A stretch of 11,710 nucleotides of DNA from JBDKLC01 sp964500215. Its GTDB lineage: Bacteria > Patescibacteriota > Minisyncoccia > Phycocordibacterales > CAIZLB01. Under the pieces are notes generated by a model. It was not told where the DNA came from and ran no database searches. It was given only the letters and a program-made list of their open reading frames with translations. The stretch spans positions 1 to 11,710 of the forward strand of contig CAZCNA010000019.1 of assembly GCA_964500215.1 (NCBI GenBank), written 5' to 3'. Positions 7,937-11,710 of this stretch are shown in pieces (the first letter of the stretch is position 1; each line of letters opens with the position of its first letter). The position numbers were made by a program, and so were the translations under genes.

Positions 7937-8038
7937 TTATTTTCGCTTTGCTGTCTTCTTTGCCTTTGACTTCTTAGCAGGCTTCTTTGCCTTCTTTGTA
8001 GCCTTCTTAACAGCTTTCTTTGCTTTTTTAGCAGCCAT
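7937..8038 (-). CDS. 33-residue Lys/Ala-rich histone-H1-tail-like peptide
   Basis: A clean ATG-to-TAA frame codes for a peptide of 33 residues: 17 Lys, 9 Ala and 1 Arg, with no acidic residue and no Cys. It is built from short repeats such as MAAKKAKKAVKKATKK and AKKPAKKSKAKK, the composition of histone H1 C-terminal tails and of bacterial Lys/Ala-rich nucleoid proteins. The likely role is binding DNA or RNA by charge, perhaps nucleoid compaction or ribosome association; this is inference. That it is real is supported by its own strong terminator 20 nt downstream, by an intergenic setting on the strand shared by its neighbours, and by mixed use of AAA and AAG and of all four Ala codon types except GCG. 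No Shine-Dalgarno motif precedes the ATG. Low-complexity sequence means family assignment by similarity would be weak. Confidence 0.75.
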   Translation of the reverse strand: MAAKKAKKAVKKATKKAKKPAKKSKAKKTAKRK

Positions 8039-8077
8039 ATTAGTTATGCTTGAATAGCTAATTACTTTTTAATTTTG

Positions 8078-8160
8078 TTAGAGTGCCGACGTCGAGAAAA
8101 TGTTTCTGAATTATTATTTAATAAAAAATAATTTTCAAAATATTTTCTTGCACACTCTAA
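8078..8160. repeat. interrupted inverted repeat, about 83 bp
   Basis: Outer arms TTAGAGTG (8078-8085) and CACTCTAA (8153-8160) are exact complements. Inside, AGAAAATGTTT (8095-8105) pairs with AAATATTTTCT (8138-8148) with one G-T pair on the plus strand, then TGAA/TTCA and an AT-rich apex. The asymmetric internal loop holds the palindrome CGACGTCG (8087-8094). It could be a long RNA hairpin, a cruciform or a protein-binding site. Confidence 0.5.
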
Positions 8161-8216
8161 TACTCTTTAATTATCCTCCACACTTGCATTACTCGCAATA
8201 TTTTTTTGAAGATAAT

Positions 8217-8225
8217 TGTGGATAA
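8217..8225 (-). promoter_or_regulatory. DnaA box (TTATCCACA)
   Basis: The minus strand reads a perfect TTATCCACA, the consensus binding site of the replication initiator DnaA. It is flanked on the right by about 75 bp of very AT-rich sequence with direct repeats, as in a DNA-unwinding element. A single strong box is less than a typical oriC. Confidence 0.5.
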
Positions 8226-8295
8226 GTCAAAAGTATTTTTTTGAAATTATTTTCTGAAAAATATTGTATGAAATTATTTTTTCTTTATTTTATTT

Positions 8296-8304
8296 TTATG
8301 CGCA
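8296..8304 (+). promoter_or_regulatory. possible second DnaA box, one mismatch
   Basis: TTATGCGCA differs from TTATnCACA at one position. It lies on the far side of the AT-rich stretch from the perfect box and in the opposite orientation. Weak on its own. Confidence 0.25.
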
Positions 8305-8319
8305 CTTCAGCAACAACAA

Positions 8320-8356
8320 AATAAAAACATCTCACGTCGTGTGAGATGTTTTTATT
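8320..8356 (-). terminator. strong 16-bp hairpin terminator of the ligase gene
   Basis: AATAAAAACATCTCAC (8320-8335) is the exact reverse complement of GTGAGATGTTTTTATT (8341-8356), with loop GTCGT. On the minus strand it starts about 24 nt past the ligase-TPR stop and ends in TTTTTATTTTG. The plus side also ends in a T-run, so it could work in both directions. Confidence 0.9.
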
Positions 8357-8380
8357 TTTTATAATTCTTCGCAGAAACTT

Positions 8381-10803
8381 TTATTGTGCCGTTTGTGATG
8401 GATCTTTACCTGCGCGAATTTGTTGTATGTACAACTCACCTTGTGCTTTGAATGATGGTTCGATTTCGATTGCGGCCTCTAGTTCTGAAATTGCGTGCTG
8501 TCGATCATTGATCTTCATATATGCTGCGGCGAGAGAAACATGGGCTTGTGCATTCTGAGGATTATTTGCCACCTGTAACTTCAACAATTCAACAACTCGT
8601 CCATACTGCTTCGTATCTGTGTACGCTTCGATAATTCGTACATCTGAGCTTATGTCGAGACCTCGCTCTTTTGCGGCAGCGATTTCTTGTTCTGCTATAT
8701 CTGCCTGCTTGTTATATATGAGCACTGCTACATATATAGAGAGTGCTTCATTGTATGACTTGTCGAGTTCGTATGCCTGCTTCGCGTATTCTGCGGCCTT
8801 TGCATATTCCTGCTTCTCAAAATACAGCATCACCATTTGGAANNNNNNNNNNNNNNNNNNNNNNNNNNNNNNNNNNNNNNNNNNNNNNNNNNNNNNNNNN
8901 NNNNNNNNNNNNNNNNNNNNNNNNNNNNNNNNNNNNNNNNNNATTCTGCGGCCTTTGCATATTCCTGCTTCTCAAAATACAGCATCACCATTTGGAATAA
9001 TGCCACTTGTTTATTTGGAGAAAGTTGAAGCACCTTTTCCATATAATGTATCGCAGCATCTGTCTGTCCTATTTTCTGAAGATAGAGTGCATAGAACAAT
9101 ACAGGTCGTGGATCTTTGTCTGATCCATCTACCTGTGGTGTGAATGTTGCTTGCATAAGTTCTGCGTATCCTTTTCGCACAGCGATATCTGTTGTAGAAG
9201 AAGTTACGATTGGACCTGCAACTTCCGCAAACCGTTCTCGTGCTTCCCCACTACCGAATGAATCGAGGGCGAATACTTTTTTGAAGTAAACAAGCGCTGT
9301 CGCGTAATCACCTGCAATTTTCTGACCAGATGTTGTTGTCTTATCCATTTGTGACTGCATCGCCTTGATGAGGTAATACGACGCCATGTATGGCTTAATC
9401 ACCGCACTATACATCACCAACACAACGGCAATGGCAACAAGTCCCCCAATGAGATATTGTGTGCCCTCGTCTTTTATAAGTGGCAAGTTTTTGTGTGCAG
9501 CTGAATGATGATGCACATATGAAGTACTTCGATGATGAATGTATCCGAGGAGTGCAAAGAAAATCAGATAACTGACGAGATGATCGAATACGAACAAGTT
9601 GTGAATAAAGTATGCAACAAAGAGACCTGTAAGTGCTGCCTTCTCAGAAAATGTCCATGGTTCTTGTAGTTCTTGTGAATATTTTTTCCAAACAAGATAG
9701 AGCGCTGTCACAAAGAGTGAAAGATACCCGAGAAGTCCGAGAAGTCCTCCAGCAATAAGCCAGTCAAAGAATACATTGTGACTTCGATCAAACCACTGTT
9801 CCTGTGCGTACATTCGTGGATCATAATGTTTTGCAAAAACGTAGTTGAAGTTATCTTGTCCCCATCCGATAACTGGTCGATCTTTGTATCCTTCGTAGGC
9901 CATAGACCATACAACACTTCGCGCATATCCTTGTGTTTTGAATACTGAGCCAATGTCTGTTGTAATAAGTGAACTGAATCGTGTGAGCAAACTTGAGCCT
10001 TGTACAAATGATGTGTTCTTTGCGAGACCTAATGTTCCAACAAGAAGCACAACAACCGCGAGTGTACTGATACCTGCGAATCGAATGATTTTGTTTCTTC
10101 GTTCGAAAATAGCCAAAAGAATAGCCGTCACGATTGCTCCCAATACGAGACCGATGAATGAACCTCGAGTTCCGGTTTTAAAGAGTACAAATGCATTGAA
10201 TACAATGAGGATGAGGTAGCCAGACAAAAATGGTACAGCTTCGTTGAATGCTCGCTTGTGGAGTGTCTGCAACAAAAAGTATCCAGCGATGAACATATGA
10301 AGGAGTGCGTACACACCAAGGTATGTTGAGTTTCCAAGTGTTCCTGAAATACGATTCTCAGTATCTGCAAATCCACGAAGACCAATGATGATGCTCGCAG
10401 CCAATGTTGTATGAGCAAACCAGTACCAGATTTTTTTATTGAAAACTGTGGCAACCATTGTCACATATGCAAGGAGATGAAGGATGGTGATATACCCTTC
10501 CATTCGTTCATAATTACTCCAGAAACTTCGGAGAGGATTTTCAGAAAAGAGAGTTGCAAGACCAAGGATGAGTACGAATACACCCATTGCAATACCGAGA
10601 GGTGATTTCTTTGGCAAGAATGATCGATCTCGAATTGCTAACATTGCATAGAGGATGAATGCAATTTCAATCAATGTTCGAAAAAGGAACCCTTTTCCAG
10701 TGATATACGGAAAGTACATTGATGACATCACCACGAGTGGAATGAATGGGATGACGAATAAAAGGCCTATAATGCTATTTTGTAAAGCTTTATTGATATT
10801 CAT
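8381..10803 (-). CDS. O-antigen ligase/polymerase family protein with C-terminal TPRs (interrupted by N gap)
   Basis: A membrane glycosyltransferase of the Wzy/WaaL (O-antigen ligase, PF04932) superfamily, which joins or polymerises lipid-linked glycans on the outer face of the cytoplasmic membrane. About 11-12 hydrophobic helices span residues 10-420. Hallmarks are FKTGTRGSF (208-216), a catalytic-loop region with R295, the PVIGWGQDNFNYVF segment (310-323), and FDRSHNVFFDWL (338-349). After a His-rich linker (423-437) and one more helix (about 450-470) comes a soluble part with TPR units from about 570 to 740. As sequenced the frame is broken by 100 Ns, but merging the exact 55-bp duplicated flanks gives one uninterrupted 755-residue frame. 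The ATG start lies 9 nt below an extended -10 box and has no Shine-Dalgarno motif. It is divergent from a flippase gene, fitting a surface-glycan locus. Whether it acts as ligase, polymerase or protein glycosyltransferase cannot be decided. Confidence 0.9.
8788..8842. repeat. 55-bp exact duplicate, left copy at gap edge
   Basis: These 55 bases, ending exactly at the first N, are identical to 8943-8997, which begins exactly after the last N. The reading on the minus strand covers FQMVMLYFEKQEYAKAAE of a TPR. It is best explained as the shared overlap of two contigs that were scaffolded, not merged. Confidence 0.95.
8843..8942. other. assembly gap of 100 Ns
   Basis: A run of exactly 100 Ns, the conventional placeholder for a gap of unknown size. 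Its flanks repeat each other, so probably no sequence is missing. Confidence 0.98.
8943..8997. repeat. 55-bp exact duplicate, right copy at gap edge
   Basis: Second copy of the sequence at 8788-8842. Deleting 8843-8997 (155 bp) brings the two parts of the ligase-TPR gene into one frame of 2268 nt, which is divisible by 3; the gapped form (2423 nt) is not. Confidence 0.95.
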
Positions 10804-10812
10804 AGTGGTGCT

Positions 10813-10821
10813 ATTCTAACA
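10813..10821 (-). promoter_or_regulatory. extended -10 promoter of the ligase-TPR gene
   Basis: The minus strand reads TGTTAGAAT, fitting TGnTAnAAT. It ends 9 nt before the ATG, so the mRNA would have almost no leader. The -35 region is not convincing and would overlap that of the divergent flippase promoter. Confidence 0.55.
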
Positions 10822-10842
10822 TATTATTTCGTATGATAAACC

Positions 10843-10851
10843 TGCTATAAT
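10843..10851 (+). promoter_or_regulatory. extended -10 promoter of the flippase gene
   Basis: TGCTATAAT is a perfect extended -10 box. Transcription would begin near 10858, about 12 nt before the ATG. The odd palindrome ATAGGGCCTAT (10850-10860) covers the expected start site and could be an operator, though it is short. Confidence 0.65.
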
Positions 10852-10869
10852 AGGGCCTATAACCAACAC

Positions 10870-11710
10870 ATGAATACTTCAGAAGAACCTCACATTTCGA
10901 GTGCAACAGAACCAGAGCTGACATTATTTCAAAAAGGCCAGCTCTGGCTCACGAACCCTGGATTTCAGAAATACCTCAAGAATGCTGGGTGGATGTTCTT
11001 TTCTCGTATCTTTAGTCTTATCATATCGTTTTTTGTTACTACATATGTAGTGCGCTACTTGGGACCAGAAAATTTTGGATACCTTAGTTATTCTGCGAGT
11101 TTTGTGGGAGTCTTCTCTATATTAGCAGCACTTGGCCTCGATCAGATCTTATATAGAGATATGATCAAATTTCCTGAAAAGAAAAATGAATATCTTGGCA
11201 CAGCCATCGTCATCAAAACTGCCGCCGGAATCATCGCGATGGCAATCGCCATTTGTACGGCGTGGTTTACTTCTCGACAAGATATCTCCTTCCTTCTCAT
11301 TTCTATTATTTCTATCACCTTCCTTTTCAGTGGATGGAATATTGTCGCATATGAATTTCAGGCAAGTATCAAGGCAAAATACCCTTCTATCATCAATCTC
11401 ATTGTAGCCATCATTTTAAATGTATTGAAGTTAGCCGTAGTATTGATGAACAAAGGCATCATTTACCTCGCGTTCGTATTCATGCTCGAGCCAGTCATCT
11501 ATTGCTTCTTTTATATAGTGTACAGAAATGTCTATTTTGATTCTGTCCTCAATTGGCGTTTCAACAAGCAGATTGCAAAGCATCTTCTCTTGAGCGCAAT
11601 GCCCCTCCTCTTCTCTACTGCCTTTAGTCTTATATATAGTCGAATCGATCAAGTGATGATTAAGCACATGATTGATACGACATCAGTAGGCATCTACGAC
11701 GCGGCAGCCC
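10870..11710 (+). CDS. Wzx-type polysaccharide flippase (RfbX family), 3' end cut by window
   Basis: The frame is open from the ATG at 10870 to the right edge (280 whole codons visible). The product belongs to the MATE/MVF superfamily of lipid-linked oligosaccharide flippases (COG2244), which move undecaprenyl-linked glycans across the cytoplasmic membrane. A polar N-terminus of about 37 residues leads to NAGWMFFSRIFSLIISFF, the typical YVVRYLGPENFGYLSYS segment (59-75), GLDQILYRD, at least five or six further hydrophobic helices, and the hallmark SRIDQVMIKHMIDTTSVGIYDAA near the visible end. A short 5' leader lacks a Shine-Dalgarno motif. It is divergent from the ligase-TPR gene and likely works in the same surface-glycan pathway. 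Its seven visible Arg codons are mixed (2 CGT, 1 CGC, 2 AGA, 2 CGA), unlike the CGA-rich neighbours, but the sample is small. Confidence 0.93.
   Translation, partial: MNTSEEPHISSATEPELTLFQKGQLWLTNPGFQKYLKNAGWMFFSRIFSLIISFFVTTYVVRYLGPENFGYLSYSASFVGVFSILAALGLDQILYRDMIKFPEKKNEYLGTAIVIKTAAGIIAMAIAICTAWFTSRQDISFLLISIISITFLFSGWNIVAYEFQASIKAKYPSIINLIVAIILNVLKLAVVLMNKGIIYLAFVFMLEPVIYCFFYIVYRNVYFDSVLNWRFNKQIAKHLLLSAMPLLFSTAFSLIYSRIDQVMIKHMIDTTSVGIYDAAA

Larger units (their letters stand above)
8039..8380. other. AT-rich gene-free region, oriC-like
   Basis: About 340 bp without a coding frame. It holds an interrupted inverted repeat (8078-8160), a perfect DnaA box (8217-8225), AT-rich 12-bp direct repeats (TATTTTTTTGAA at 8199 and 8234; TGAAATTATTTT at 8242 and 8269), a one-mismatch DnaA box (8296-8304), and the ligase terminator (8320-8356). 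The region must also carry the promoter of the Lys/Ala-rich gene, but I cannot point to a convincing -10 box. A replication origin or a DnaA-regulated site is possible; neither is proven. Confidence 0.45.

Noticed and set aside
8788..8997. Genuine tandem TPR duplication
   Set aside because: Exact nucleotide identity with both copies ending precisely at the Ns, and a restored frame on merging, favour an assembly overlap.
8619..9143. Plus-strand open frame running through the N gap
   Set aside because: It is antisense to the ligase-TPR gene and exists only because Ns hide stops and the flanks are duplicated.
11431..11667. Minus-strand 78-codon frame opposite the flippase
   Set aside because: The plus-strand frame has clear flippase motifs through this stretch; the antisense frame has none.
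1..11710. CRISPR array, tRNA, rRNA, insertion sequence or prophage att site
   Set aside because: I saw no regularly spaced repeats, cloverleaf with CCA end, rRNA-like sequence, transposase frame or terminal inverted repeats with target duplication.

Overview
The window looks like a piece of a small, low-GC bacterial genome, most likely a Patescibacteria/CPR (Parcubacteria-type) organism. This placement is inference from gene features: an Obg GTPase that stops after its G domain and carries TKSD at G4, a SecA with an extra acidic segment in its first nucleotide-binding domain, a MYG1-family protein, a tiny Lys/Ala-rich peptide gene, and no Shine-Dalgarno motif before any of the nine starts. 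No rRNA or marker tree is available here to confirm it.

Layout: from position 137 to 10803 all genes are on the minus strand, so in transcription order they read right to left. The largest is a Wzy/WaaL-type O-antigen ligase fused to C-terminal TPRs (10803 to 8381), ending at a strong hairpin terminator. Next comes an AT-rich gene-free stretch (about 8039-8380) with a perfect DnaA box, AT-rich direct repeats and an interrupted inverted repeat. It is followed by a 33-residue Lys/Ala-rich peptide gene (8038 to 7937) with its own terminator, secA (7794 to 5239), a GNAT acetyltransferase (5218 to 4709), an AI-2E family membrane protein (4610 to 3588) and a MYG1-like hydrolase (3578 to 2661). The last two are obgE (2590 to 1622) and gatB (1606 to 137), which form a tight pair closed by a terminator at 74-94. 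From 10870 a plus-strand Wzx-type flippase runs off the right edge. It is divergent from the ligase across a 66-bp promoter region.

Functionally, the left and middle parts are housekeeping: tRNA-dependent amidation (GatB), ribosome assembly (Obg) and protein export (SecA). The right end is the start of a surface-polysaccharide region: the flippase would move lipid-linked glycan across the membrane and the ligase/polymerase would join it outside.

The clearest technical result is that the 100-N gap inside the ligase gene is flanked by an exact 55-bp duplication. Removing the Ns and one copy restores a single 755-codon frame, so the gap is almost certainly an unmerged contig overlap. The most interesting biological leads are the oriC-like AT-rich intergenic region beside a histone-tail-like gene, near-leaderless initiation from extended -10 promoters, and unusual dominance of the CGA arginine codon. 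No convincing wholly new multigene system is visible.
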